Assembly: GCA_947588675.1 (NCBI GenBank)
Contig: CANPYY010000007.1
Span: forward strand, 24,870 to 88,869
Origin: an uncultured Lachnospiraceae bacterium
Lineage (GTDB): Bacteria; Bacillota; Clostridia; Lachnospirales; Lachnospiraceae
Direction of reading: 5' to 3'
DNA length: 64,000 nt
The first letter of the stretch is position 1. The number at the start of each line of letters is the position of its first letter. Under the pieces are notes generated by a model. That model was not told where the DNA came from, did no database searches, and worked only from the letters and a program-made list of their open reading frames with translations. Positions 8,374 to 17,894 of this stretch are shown here, in pieces. The translations under genes and the position numbers were made by a program.

Positions 8374-9393
8374 ATGAAAATAATAGTAACAGGCGGAGCA
8401 GGATTTATAGGTGGTAATTTTGTTCACTATATGATTAATAAATATCCTGATTACAAAATCATATGTCTGGACAAGCTGACATATGCGGGTAATCTGGAAA
8501 CACTTGAACCTGTAATGGATAATCCCGGTTTTAAATTTGTTAAAGGAGATATTGCGGACCGTGATTTTGTATATAATCTGTTTGAAACGGAAAAACCTGA
8601 TATAATCGTAAACTTTGCAGCAGAAAGCCATGTAGACCGTTCAATTACTGACCCCGGAATATTCCTTCAGACAAATGTGATTGGAACAGGCGTACTTTTA
8701 GATGCCTGCAGAATATACGGAATACAGAGATATCATCAGGTATCTACGGATGAAGTGTATGGAGATTTGCCTCTTTCAAGACCCGACTTATTCTTTACGG
8801 AAACAACTCCGCTTCATACTTCAAGCCCTTATTCCGCATCAAAGGCTTCAGCAGACCTTCTGGTACTTGCATATCATCGTACGTTTGGACTTCCTGTAAC
8901 CATATCAAGATGTTCAAATAACTACGGTCCTTATCATTTCCCGGAAAAACTTATTCCGCTTATGATTGCAAATTGCCTTAATGATAAACCGCTTCCTGTA
9001 TATGGTAAGGGAGAAAATGTACGCGACTGGCTGTATGTAGAAGACCATTGCGCGGCTATAGATCTTATCATACATGACGGAAAAGTAGGAGAAGTATATA
9101 ATATCGGAGGTCATAATGAAAGAACGAACCTGCAGGTTGTTGAAACTATTATAGATGCGCTTGGAAAAAGCAGAAGTCTTATAAAGTATGTTACAGACAG
9201 ACCGGGACACGATATGAGATATGCTATAGACCCTACTAAAATACATGATGAACTCGGATGGGAGCCAAAAACCAAATTTGATGATGGAATCAAAAAGACG
9301 ATACAGTGGTATCTTGACAATAAAGAGTGGTGGGAAAAGATAATAAGCGGCGAATACCAGAATTATTATGATAAGATGTATTCAAACCGTTAG
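8374..9393 (+). CDS. rmlB: dTDP-glucose 4,6-dehydratase
   Basis: Second enzyme of the pathway, an extended short-chain dehydrogenase that uses bound NAD+. The 339 aa sequence opens with the Rossmann motif TGGAGFIGGNF, followed by NFAAESHVDRSI, the catalytic STDEVYGDL with Asp and Glu, SPYSASKASADLL with YxxxK, and SRCSNNYGPYHFPEKLIP. Length and motifs are complete. AAAGGA precedes the ATG. Confidence 0.97.
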   Translation: MKIIVTGGAGFIGGNFVHYMINKYPDYKIICLDKLTYAGNLETLEPVMDNPGFKFVKGDIADRDFVYNLFETEKPDIIVNFAAESHVDRSITDPGIFLQTNVIGTGVLLDACRIYGIQRYHQVSTDEVYGDLPLSRPDLFFTETTPLHTSSPYSASKASADLLVLAYHRTFGLPVTISRCSNNYGPYHFPEKLIPLMIANCLNDKPLPVYGKGENVRDWLYVEDHCAAIDLIIHDGKVGEVYNIGGHNERTNLQVVETIIDALGKSRSLIKYVTDRPGHDMRYAIDPTKIHDELGWEPKTKFDDGIKKTIQWYLDNKEWWEKIISGEYQNYYDKMYSNR

Positions 9394-9422
9394 TTTCGTT
9401 ATATGAAAAGGAGCGTATAAAG

Positions 9423-10277
9423 ATGAAAGTTCTTGTTACCGGAGTAAAGGGCCAGCTTGGTTTTGATATGATGAAAGAACTGAAGAAAAGAAATATTGAA
9501 TGCGTAGGAGCCGATATTGAGGAATTTGATATTACGGATGCAGACAAAACCCGTGATTTTATAACAGAATGTAATCCGGATGTGGTTGTACACTGTTCGG
9601 CATATACAGCGGTAGATAAGGCAGAAGAAAATATAGTTACATGCCGCGCGGTAAATATCGACGGACCTGCAAACATTGCAAAAGTATGCAGGGAACTTGA
9701 CTGTAAAATGGTATATATAAGTACCGATTACGTGTTCCCGGGAGTTGGCGACTGTTATTATGAAACAGATGACGAAACAGGACCGCTCGGACAATATGGA
9801 ATTACGAAACTCGGCGGTGAACTTGCGGTTAAGGAAAATCTTGAAAAGTATTTTATAGTAAGAATATCCTGGGTATTTGGAATTAATGGAAATAATTTTG
9901 TTAAAACCATGTTAAAACTCGGAAAAGAACATGATGAAATAAGCGTGGTAGACGACCAGATAGGTTCGCCTACATATACTGCAGATTTATCGGTGCTTCT
10001 TTGTGATATGATTGTTACAGATAAGTATGGAGTATATCATGCAACGAATGAGGGTATATGTTCATGGGCTGATTTTGCCGAGGAGATATTCAGACAGGCC
10101 GGATATAATAATGTTAAGGTAAAGAGGGTAACTACTGAAGAATACGGTGCGAAGGCTGTACGGCCTAAAAATTCGCGTATGTCAAAAGAAAGCCTTACAA
10201 AAAACGGATTTAACAGGCTTCCAGACTGGAAAGATGCGCTCCGGCGGTATCTTAAAGAGGTTGATATAACAACATAA
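9423..10277 (+). CDS. rmlD: dTDP-4-dehydrorhamnose reductase
   Basis: Last step of dTDP-L-rhamnose synthesis, NAD(P)H-dependent reduction of the 4-keto group. The 284 aa protein has the Rossmann start VTGVKGQLGFDM, VVHCSAYTAVDKAE, YISTDYVFPG, the YxxxK pair in YGITKLGGE, and VRISWVFGINGNNFVKTML. Fourth gene of the rml operon, 29 bases after rmlB; an AAAAGGAG site precedes the ATG. Confidence 0.96.
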   Translation: MKVLVTGVKGQLGFDMMKELKKRNIECVGADIEEFDITDADKTRDFITECNPDVVVHCSAYTAVDKAEENIVTCRAVNIDGPANIAKVCRELDCKMVYISTDYVFPGVGDCYYETDDETGPLGQYGITKLGGELAVKENLEKYFIVRISWVFGINGNNFVKTMLKLGKEHDEISVVDDQIGSPTYTADLSVLLCDMIVTDKYGVYHATNEGICSWADFAEEIFRQAGYNNVKVKRVTTEEYGAKAVRPKNSRMSKESLTKNGFNRLPDWKDALRRYLKEVDITT

Positions 10278-10290
10278 GGAGGAATATGGT

Positions 10291-12486
10291 TTGGAAAAAA
10301 CTCCGGTTTTCAAACGTATTGTATATAAAATATTTCCTCATTTTGTAATCAGAGGACTTCAGATTCTTAGAAATGAAGGTTTTTATACTTTTATTTATAA
10401 AGTAAAAATACACAGACACAGCGATAAAGATTATGAAAAATGGATTACAGGTATTGAGTCAGAAGAAGAATCAAAGGAGAAAAAAGAGCTTGGCAATAAA
10501 CCCCTTATTTCTGTACTTGTACCTGTTTATAATGTTTGTAAGAAGCATCTTACGGAATGTATAGAATCTGTTATATCGCAGACATATGATAATTGGCAGT
10601 TGTGCATGTGCGATGATTGTTCAACAATGCATGAAGTAAGGGAAGTTCTTTCAAAATATGAAGATAATCCAAAGATTGATATAATATATAGAACTGAAAA
10701 CGGACATATATCAAATGCTACTAATGATGCGTTATCACTTGCAAAAGGTGAGTTTATTGCACTTCTGGACTGTGATGATACGCTTGCGCCGCACGCTCTT
10801 TATGAAGTTGCAAAAGCTATTGATGATAACCCTGAACTGGATTACCTGTATAGTGACGAAGATAAGATTGAAAATAATGGGAAGAACAGGCATATGCCGC
10901 ATTTTAAAGCGGATTGGTCGCCGGATACGCTTATGTCATATATGTATACTTGTCATTTGTCCGTATATCGCAGAAAAACTGTATGTGAGCTTGGAGGGTT
11001 CAGGTGCGGTTATGAAGGCTCCCAGGATTATGATATGGCGTTAAGGTTCACGGAAAAGATACCGCCTTCGCATATAAAGCATATTACCGGGATTTTATAT
11101 CACTGGCGTGTAAGAAAGGAATCTACGGCTGCAGATGCTTCTGCAAAACCTTATATAATGGAGTCGGCATATAAGGCAAAGTCAGATGCGGTTAAAAGAA
11201 GGGGACTTAATGCGAATATTGAACTTATTAAAGATATATGGCAGTATCGTGTTAATTATATTCCAAAGGGAAATGATAAGGTTTCCATAATTATTCCTTC
11301 AAAAGATAATCCGGATGTAATTTGCAGATGTATTAAGAGTATCCGTGAGAAGACGCTTTATAAAAATTATGAAATAATTGTAGTAGATAATGGAAGTAAT
11401 GATGTCTGTAAAAAAGAATATGAGGATATATGTAATAAATATGATTGTAAGTATCATTATGAGCTGTTAGAATTTAATTTTTCAAAGATGTCCAATAATG
11501 GGGCAAAACTGGCGGCAGGAGAGTATTTGCTGTTTTTAAACGACGATACGGAAGTTATAAATGGCGAATGGCTGGAAAGAATGCTTGGACAGGCGCAGCT
11601 TTCCCATACAGGCGCGGTAGGTGCAAAATTGTTATATCCTGATACAGAGCTTATCCAGCATACAGGCGTTATAAATATTGCAAATGGACCGTCGCACGCG
11701 CTTTGCGGATATTCGGATAACGACATATACTATTTTGCAAGAAATATACTTGATTTTAATTATCTGGCAGTAACCGCCGCATGCCTTATGGTTTCGAAAG
11801 ATAAATTTTTTGAAACAGGCGGATTCAATGAAGAACTTGCAGTAGCTTATAATGATGTTGATTTTTGTTTTAAACTTATTGAATCAGGCTATTATAATGT
11901 CGTAAGGAATGACGTGGTGCTTTATCATTATGAATCGTTGAGCAGGGGATATGATGTTGAAGATACCGCTAAGTTGAAAAGACTGGAGAATGAACGTAAA
12001 AAACTCTACAAACTGCATAAAGATTTTATAGCTTCATATGGCATGGACCCTTTTTATAACAGGTATCTGACGCAGGTTAATAATGATTTTTCCTATAATT
12101 ATATGATGTCAGAATATCTATCCTGTAATTATAAGATAAAGAGTATTTCAGATTATATGGAATCCGGAGATATTGTATGTCATGTTGACATTATGAGGCT
12201 GAAGACATCTGTAAGAATATCAGGCTGGGCTTACATTAAGAACAAAAGATTTAATAATATGTATAAGGTGAAAATACTATTTATATCAAAGGATGAAACG
12301 GTGACGGAAGTTGATACGGAAAAAATGTACAGGCCTGAAGTTTTTGCTGATAAACCGTACAGCAGAATGTCCATGATAGGATTTGAATGTGTAACAGGTA
12401 AAAATATAATAGAATCTGATAAAAAATATAAGATTGCTGTTGCAATCAATGGACGTATGAAATACATTGATGAAACTTTAGGATAA
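10291..12486 (+). CDS. Large two-domain GT2 glycosyltransferase
   Basis: A 731 aa protein with two GT-A domains. The first (about 65-290) has ISVLVPVYNV, LLDCDDTLAPHALYE and YLYSDEDKI, with SQDYDMALRF later on. The second (about 325-585) has VSIIIPSKDNPDV, IIVVDNGSND, LFLNDDTEVI and NDVDFCF. The last 100 residues are a beta-rich module (RISGWAYIKNKRF). It probably adds two sugars, likely rhamnose, to the glycan backbone, as similar tandem enzymes do in rhamnan and O-antigen clusters. The start is TTG with AGGAGG eight bases upstream; a nearby ATG at 10286 is in another frame. It follows rmlD by 13 bases. Confidence 0.85.
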   Translation: MEKTPVFKRIVYKIFPHFVIRGLQILRNEGFYTFIYKVKIHRHSDKDYEKWITGIESEEESKEKKELGNKPLISVLVPVYNVCKKHLTECIESVISQTYDNWQLCMCDDCSTMHEVREVLSKYEDNPKIDIIYRTENGHISNATNDALSLAKGEFIALLDCDDTLAPHALYEVAKAIDDNPELDYLYSDEDKIENNGKNRHMPHFKADWSPDTLMSYMYTCHLSVYRRKTVCELGGFRCGYEGSQDYDMALRFTEKIPPSHIKHITGILYHWRVRKESTAADASAKPYIMESAYKAKSDAVKRRGLNANIELIKDIWQYRVNYIPKGNDKVSIIIPSKDNPDVICRCIKSIREKTLYKNYEIIVVDNGSNDVCKKEYEDICNKYDCKYHYELLEFNFSKMSNNGAKLAAGEYLLFLNDDTEVINGEWLERMLGQAQLSHTGAVGAKLLYPDTELIQHTGVINIANGPSHALCGYSDNDIYYFARNILDFNYLAVTAACLMVSKDKFFETGGFNEELAVAYNDVDFCFKLIESGYYNVVRNDVVLYHYESLSRGYDVEDTAKLKRLENERKKLYKLHKDFIASYGMDPFYNRYLTQVNNDFSYNYMMSEYLSCNYKIKSISDYMESGDIVCHVDIMRLKTSVRISGWAYIKNKRFNNMYKVKILFISKDETVTEVDTEKMYRPEVFADKPYSRMSMIGFECVTGKNIIESDKKYKIAVAINGRMKYIDETLG

Positions 12487-12513
12487 AATATATATTTATG
12501 TGAGGTGATTGAT

Positions 12514-13368
12514 ATGTCTGCTGGAAGCGTATTGGTAACAGGCGCGTCAGGGTATATAGGAAGACATGTAGTAAAAGAATTTCTAAAAAGAGGTTACAGG
12601 GTTATTGCAAGTGACCTTGATTTTAGTGGCGTAGATAAAGCGGCAGAATATTCTGATATACCTATATTTTCAGGCGATAAAGATATATATGAGCAGTTTG
12701 GAAAACCGGATATTTTGGTACATCTGGCATGGCGAGATGGATTTATCCATAATTCAGATGCGCATATGAAAGATTTATCCGGACATGTTGAATTTCTTAA
12801 AAATATGATAGACGGAGGACTTAAACAGCTTTCCGTAATGGGAAGTATGCATGAAGTTGGTTATTGGGAAGGCGCAATTGACGCAGACACACCATGTAAT
12901 CCGTTATCTTTATACGGGGTTGCTAAAAATGCGCTAAGGCAGTTCCTTTTGTTGTATGCAGACGGTAAAGATGTAGTTGTAAACTGGCTTAGGGCATATT
13001 ATATATTTGGTGACGATACGCATGGAAGTTCTATTTTTGCTAAGATAGTACAAGCCGTTAATGAAGGGAAAAAGACATTTCCTTTTACAACAGGTAAAAA
13101 TAAATATGATTTTATCCATATTGACAATCTTGCGGAAATGATAGCTGCTTCAAGCGTACAGAAAAAAGTACAGGGGATTATTAATATATGTACGGGAAAG
13201 CCGGTATCCCTTGCTGAACAGGTAGAGTGGTATATAAAAGAAAATAATTATGATATTAAACTGGAATATGGTGCGTTTCCTGACAGAACGTATGATTCTC
13301 CCGGAGTCTGGGGAGATAACTCTAAGATAAAAGCTATTATGGAAGCCGATTTAAAACAGTTATTATAA
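12514..13368 (+). CDS. NAD-dependent sugar epimerase/dehydratase
   Basis: A 284 aa extended short-chain dehydrogenase. The Rossmann motif VTGASGYIGRHV is at the N-terminus, HLAWRDGF follows, and YGVAKNALRQF carries YxxxK. It probably converts a nucleotide sugar for this glycan; the exact substrate cannot be told. The ATG at 12514 is chosen over the GTG at 12505 because GAGGTG (12502-12507) is the ribosome site and overlaps that GTG. It sits between the tandem glycosyltransferase and the ABC exporter. Confidence 0.8.
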   Translation: MSAGSVLVTGASGYIGRHVVKEFLKRGYRVIASDLDFSGVDKAAEYSDIPIFSGDKDIYEQFGKPDILVHLAWRDGFIHNSDAHMKDLSGHVEFLKNMIDGGLKQLSVMGSMHEVGYWEGAIDADTPCNPLSLYGVAKNALRQFLLLYADGKDVVVNWLRAYYIFGDDTHGSSIFAKIVQAVNEGKKTFPFTTGKNKYDFIHIDNLAEMIAASSVQKKVQGIINICTGKPVSLAEQVEWYIKENNYDIKLEYGAFPDRTYDSPGVWGDNSKIKAIMEADLKQLL

Positions 13369-13396
13369 GATTTGTGGTACAGGAGTATATTTTGCA

Positions 13397-14350
13397 ATGA
13401 ATTATAAAAGATTCGTGACAGTATTTTTATCAATTTTATTTGTGTTGATAAGTAATATATTTATATTTTTGTTTGCCGGCAGTATTTTAAAGAAAGTTTT
13501 AATGTGTCTGCTTGTAGATATTACAGTGTTAGCTGTCTGTTGTAAGTCTGATACGATATCTGATCTTATAAATAATTTTAGAAATGACAGAAAACTTATA
13601 TTTAACCTTTCAAAAAATGATTTTAAATCTAAGTTTGCAGGCTCATATTTTGGAGTGGTATGGGCATTTGTCCAGCCTATAATTACTGTATTTGTTTACT
13701 GGTTTGCGCTTGAAATAGGACTTCGTTCGGGCAGGGTGCATGAATATCCGTTTATATTATGGCTTATGTGCGGCCTTGTACCATGGTTTTTCTTTTCAGA
13801 GGCGCTCAATTCGGGAACAAATGCGTTGTTTGAATATAGTTATCTTGTTAAAAAGGTTGTATTTAAAATTGAAATACTTCCGATAGTTAAGGTTATTTCT
13901 GCAATATTTGTACATTTTTTCTTTGTTGCATTTATTGTATGTTTTCATGTGTTTTACAGATATTATCCTGACCTTTATACGTTGCAGCTATTGTACTATA
14001 TTGTATGTATGTTTGTTCTTACACTTGCAGTTACATATATTACAAGTTCTGTTGTTGTATTTTTCCAGGATATGCGGCAGGTGATAGTTATAATTCTTAA
14101 TATGGGAATATGGGTTACGCCTATTATGTGGGATGCCGCAAGTGTTTCAGGCATTGTTGATATGATACTTAAAATAATTAATCCCGTATATTATATTGTT
14201 AATGGTTTTAGGGACGCACTTTTGGCTAAAGTATGGTTTTGGGAAAGGCCTGAGTGGACTATATGTTTTTGGTCTACGGTAATTATACTGTATGTTGTCG
14301 GAAGAAGTATATTTAAAAAGCTGCAGATTCATTTTGCAGATGTTTTGTAA
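13397..14350 (+). CDS. wzm: Polysaccharide ABC exporter permease
   Basis: A 317 aa ABC-2 type membrane subunit of the Wzm/TagG/RgpC family, which forms the channel exporting a lipid-linked glycan. The family core starts near residue 62 (FRNDRKLIFNLSKNDFKSKFAGSYFGVVWAF) and continues with PFILWLMCGLVPWFFFSEAL and WVTPIMWDA, six membrane spans in all. Ahead of it are about 60 residues with two extra hydrophobic segments not present in typical Wzm. The wzt gene follows 16 bases later. Ribosome site CAGGAG is 11 bases upstream of the ATG. Confidence 0.9.
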   Translation: MNYKRFVTVFLSILFVLISNIFIFLFAGSILKKVLMCLLVDITVLAVCCKSDTISDLINNFRNDRKLIFNLSKNDFKSKFAGSYFGVVWAFVQPIITVFVYWFALEIGLRSGRVHEYPFILWLMCGLVPWFFFSEALNSGTNALFEYSYLVKKVVFKIEILPIVKVISAIFVHFFFVAFIVCFHVFYRYYPDLYTLQLLYYIVCMFVLTLAVTYITSSVVVFFQDMRQVIVIILNMGIWVTPIMWDAASVSGIVDMILKIINPVYYIVNGFRDALLAKVWFWERPEWTICFWSTVIILYVVGRSIFKKLQIHFADVL

Positions 14351-14366
14351 GCAAAGGAGATAATTC

Positions 14367-15653
14367 ATGGATAATATAGCTATCAGGGTGAATAATGTAA
14401 GCAAGCTGTATAAGCTGTATGATAATCCGAAGGAACGTTTTAAAGAGGCTTTAGGATTTACAAAGAAAAAAAGATATACTGAGCATTATGCGCTTTCTAA
14501 AGTGAGCTTTAATATAAAAAAAGGAGAGACGGTAGGAATAATCGGTACTAACGGTTCGGGAAAATCAACTATATTGAAAATTATAACAGGCGTACTTAAT
14601 CCTACTGACGGCGATGTTTATATAGACGGGAAAATATCGGCTCTTTTGGAACTTGGCGCAGGTTTTAATATGGAATATACCGGGATTGAAAATATATATC
14701 TGAATGGCACAATGATGAATTATACAAGGGAAGAAATAGATGAACGTATGCAGAATATTCTGGAATTTGCCGATATAGGTGAATTTGTGAATCAACCTGT
14801 AAAAACATATTCCAGTGGTATGTTTGTACGTCTGGCATTTGCTGTTGCAATAAATATTGATCCTGAAATACTTATTGTTGACGAAGCATTATCGGTAGGA
14901 GACGTGTTTTTTCAGGCAAAGTGTTATCACAAATTTGAAGAATTTAAAAAAGCAGGAAAGACAATACTGTTTGTAAGCCATGACCTTAGCAGTATAGCGA
15001 AATATTGCGACAGAGTTATACTTCTTAATAAGGGGGATAAGATGGCTGAGGGCGAACCAAAGGAAATAATTGACTTGTATAAACAGGTACTTGTCAGCCA
15101 TGCTGAAAACCGCGGCCTTGATGAAGAACAGCCGGTTATATCTGATAATGATATAGAAGATGCCCGCGAATCTGAAGAATTGTGGAGAAACACCCTCATG
15201 ATTAATCCTAATTCTCTTGAATATGGGGAGAAGGATGCAGAAATTATTGATTTTGCAGTTATTGACAGTAAAGGCAGGATTACTAATAATATTGAAAAAA
15301 ATACTGATTTCCGCATTCGTATGAAAGTAAAATTTAACAGGGATATAGACCAGCCAATATTTGCTTTTACCATTAAAGATCTTCAGGGTACGGATGTTAC
15401 GGGAACTAATACCATGTATGAAAAAATAGACTTTGGACTTGTGTCCAAAGGTGAAATAAAAATAGTAGAGTTTTTGCAAAATATGAATTTGCAGGGAAAA
15501 AATTATCTGCTTTCGCTGGGCTGTGTGGGATATGGTAAAAATGAATTTCTTGTATACCACAGATTATATGATATATGTAATATTAATGTTATTTCAGATA
15601 AGAATACTGTTGGATTCTATGATATGAACTCTATCGTTAAAGTTATAAGATAA
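14367..15653 (+). CDS. wzt: Polysaccharide ABC exporter ATPase with C-terminal glycan-recognition domain
   Basis: A 428 aa ATPase that powers the Wzm channel. The nucleotide-binding domain (about 1-250) has Walker A GTNGSGKST, the family-specific signature YSSGMFVRLAFAVA, Walker B ILIVDEALSVGD and the switch SHDLSS. Residues about 270-428 form a beta-rich domain like the C-terminal domain of E. coli O8/O9a Wzt, which binds the modified end of the O-antigen. Its presence suggests export of a finished, capped chain. The next two genes encode a methyltransferase and a kinase-like protein, which fits. The stop overlaps the upstream frame of the next gene (TAATG). Confidence 0.93.
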   Translation: MDNIAIRVNNVSKLYKLYDNPKERFKEALGFTKKKRYTEHYALSKVSFNIKKGETVGIIGTNGSGKSTILKIITGVLNPTDGDVYIDGKISALLELGAGFNMEYTGIENIYLNGTMMNYTREEIDERMQNILEFADIGEFVNQPVKTYSSGMFVRLAFAVAINIDPEILIVDEALSVGDVFFQAKCYHKFEEFKKAGKTILFVSHDLSSIAKYCDRVILLNKGDKMAEGEPKEIIDLYKQVLVSHAENRGLDEEQPVISDNDIEDARESEELWRNTLMINPNSLEYGEKDAEIIDFAVIDSKGRITNNIEKNTDFRIRMKVKFNRDIDQPIFAFTIKDLQGTDVTGTNTMYEKIDFGLVSKGEIKIVEFLQNMNLQGKNYLLSLGCVGYGKNEFLVYHRLYDICNINVISDKNTVGFYDMNSIVKVIR

Positions 15654-15670
15654 TGCAGGGAGGACATCTG

Positions 15671-16591
15671 GTGGAAGGTAATAGCGAATGTGTTGGTAAA
15701 ATAATTCTTGATTACCAATATTATAGTGGAAAAGATATGTATAAGGACGGTTCTGAGGATGAACTGCTTGAGATAGTGAGCAAATACGATAAAAGCAGTT
15801 ATAACGATATAATTTCCAAAAAGAAAAGCTGGCCCATATTATATCATTTATCCGAAATGAGAGGAAATATTATTGAATGGCTTCCGATTACAGGTGATGA
15901 TACTATTCTTGAAATAGGCGCAGGATGCGGGGCGATAACGGGAGCGCTTGCATCTAAGGCAAAAAAAGTTGAATGTATTGAATTATCAAAGAAACGGAGC
16001 ATGGTGAATGCAATAAGAAATAAAGAGTATTCAAATATAAAGATAAATGTCGGTAATTTTCAGGATATAGAACCCTGTATAAATGAACAGTATGATTATA
16101 TTACGCTTATTGGGGTGCTTGAATATGCGGCAAGTTATATTGCAGCAGAAAATCCTTATGTGAGTTTTTTAAATACTATTAAAAAACACCTCAAGCCAAA
16201 TGGAAAGATTATAATTGCTATTGAAAATAAATATGGGTTAAAGTACTGGGCAGGGTGTAAAGAAGACCATCTTGGAACATATTTTTCGGGAATAGAAGAT
16301 TATGTCGGTATTAATAATGTAAGGACATTTTCAAAAAACGGGTTAAACAGATTGTTTGCAGAATGCGGGCTGAATAATGTTGAATTTTTCTATCCGTATC
16401 CTGATTATAAACTGCCTGTAGCTATATATTCCGATGATTTTCTTCCAAGAACCGGCGACCTTTTTAAAAATATGAGAAATTTTGATTCCGACCGGATGAT
16501 GGTATTTGATGAGAGCCGTGTATATGACGGGCTTATCAAAGATGGCATGTTTGATATTTTTTCCAATTCATTTTTGGTTCTTGTAGGATAG
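15671..16591 (+). CDS. SAM-dependent methyltransferase, possible glycan chain terminator
   Basis: A 306 aa class I methyltransferase. The SAM site is ILEIGAGCGAITGALA with the acidic VECIELSKKR strand and DYITLIGVLEYA as motif IV region; HLKPNGKIIIAIENKYGLKY is typical of the family. It resembles the methyltransferase half of WbdD-type chain terminators. The frame is open from an ATG at 15653 that overlaps the wzt stop, but that ATG has no ribosome site; GTG at 15671 has AGGGAGG seven bases before it and is preferred. It lies directly between wzt and the kinase-like gene. Confidence 0.8.
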   Translation: MEGNSECVGKIILDYQYYSGKDMYKDGSEDELLEIVSKYDKSSYNDIISKKKSWPILYHLSEMRGNIIEWLPITGDDTILEIGAGCGAITGALASKAKKVECIELSKKRSMVNAIRNKEYSNIKINVGNFQDIEPCINEQYDYITLIGVLEYAASYIAAENPYVSFLNTIKKHLKPNGKIIIAIENKYGLKYWAGCKEDHLGTYFSGIEDYVGINNVRTFSKNGLNRLFAECGLNNVEFFYPYPDYKLPVAIYSDDFLPRTGDLFKNMRNFDSDRMMVFDESRVYDGLIKDGMFDIFSNSFLVLVG

Positions 16592-16603
16592 GAGCAGACC
16601 GTT

Positions 16604-17881
16604 ATGAGAAAGATTATATTTTCAAAATACTCTAATGACAGAAATGCTAATTATAAAATCCGCACGGATATATTGAAGGATGAGGATAATAATTATTATG
16701 TGACGAAGTGCGCGACAAACATAAACAGTAAAAAGCATTTGGAACATATGAACGTTATGTATGAAAAACTGGAAAGCGTATTTAAAGACGTTGGAATATT
16801 CCCCAATAAATGCAGCATGAAACAGGATGTACTTGAACTTGAATACGTAGAAGGTTATACCTTGCAGAATATTCTCGATAATTTCCTTCAGAATAATGAA
16901 ATAGAAAAATTTAAGGATTTGATTTATGAATATACAGGAAAACTTAGGAAAGCTGCGGTTGATGGATTTGAAATAACAGAACAGTTTAAAGAGGTCTTTG
17001 GCGATTGCTTTAAAGAAACGGAAGGGATAAAATCATTCCCTGTAAGTAATATAGATATGCTGTTTGAAAATATAGTAATACAGGATGGCAAATGGATATT
17101 GCTTGATTACGAATGGACTTTTATGATGTCTGTTCCGATAGATTATATTTTATTCCGCACTGTAAATTATTATGAATCTCCGGTAAGAAATACCCTGCTT
17201 GACAATAAGTATGATTTGTATGAGCTTCTCGGGGTAAAAAAAGAAATGATTCCCGTGTACAGAAAGATGGAGGAAAATTTTCAAAATTACATTTTGAAAG
17301 GGAATAAACCATTATGGAAATTATATGAAAGTATGGGGAAAAAGGTCTATTATCCGCAGGGACTTGTAAATCTTGACAGTGAAAAGAGAATAAAACACAG
17401 GATGCAGGTACTGTATGATTATGGTAACGGTTTTGAAGGGGTATCTGATTATATGGAAACCGTTATTGATGAATATGGTACAGTCGTACTTGATATAGAT
17501 ATAAAAGAGGGGATACAGACTATAAGGATTGACCCCGCAGAAAGGACATGTCTGGTTAATATTAATAAAATTATTGGGGTTGCAGACGATAATTACGACG
17601 TGCAGTATTCAACAAATGGCGACAGCTATGATAACAGGTTTGTATGTTTTGAAGACTATGACCCACAGATATGGATAGGTGATTTCAGAGAAGGGGTTAA
17701 AAGTATACATGTAGAATATAATATAGAATATGTTAATGATTTTATGTTGAAGAAAATAAAAGAGATTTTTGAAAAATTACGAAATAACGATATGGAAAAA
17801 GAGCTGAATAACAATAATAATCATGAAAAACTGTCAAGTCTGTTAAATGATAAAATAATGAGGAAATTTAGAAAGACGTGA
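16604..17881 (+). CDS. Kinase-like protein with C-terminal beta domain
   Basis: A 425 aa protein. Residues about 1-260 look like an APH/lipopolysaccharide-kinase fold: an N-lobe with YVTKCATN and LELEYVEGYTLQNIL, a degenerate catalytic loop NIDMLFENIVI, and LLDYEWTF in the position of the metal-binding DFG. The usual catalytic HxD is altered, so activity is uncertain. Residues about 280-390 form a beta-rich module with IRIDPAER that recurs in the next gene. The order methyltransferase then kinase matches the bifunctional WbdD of E. coli O9a, here as two genes. A role in capping the glycan end is inferred from this and from the Wzt C-terminal domain. Confidence 0.65.
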   Translation: MRKIIFSKYSNDRNANYKIRTDILKDEDNNYYVTKCATNINSKKHLEHMNVMYEKLESVFKDVGIFPNKCSMKQDVLELEYVEGYTLQNILDNFLQNNEIEKFKDLIYEYTGKLRKAAVDGFEITEQFKEVFGDCFKETEGIKSFPVSNIDMLFENIVIQDGKWILLDYEWTFMMSVPIDYILFRTVNYYESPVRNTLLDNKYDLYELLGVKKEMIPVYRKMEENFQNYILKGNKPLWKLYESMGKKVYYPQGLVNLDSEKRIKHRMQVLYDYGNGFEGVSDYMETVIDEYGTVVLDIDIKEGIQTIRIDPAERTCLVNINKIIGVADDNYDVQYSTNGDSYDNRFVCFEDYDPQIWIGDFREGVKSIHVEYNIEYVNDFMLKKIKEIFEKLRNNDMEKELNNNNNHEKLSSLLNDKIMRKFRKT

Positions 17882-17894
17882 AAGAAGGATTGAT

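Noticed and set aside
14889..15560. Long open frame of 223 codons on the minus strand
   Set aside because: It is the mirror of the wzt coding sequence, has aberrant Ile/Phe/Lys-rich composition and no ribosome site.
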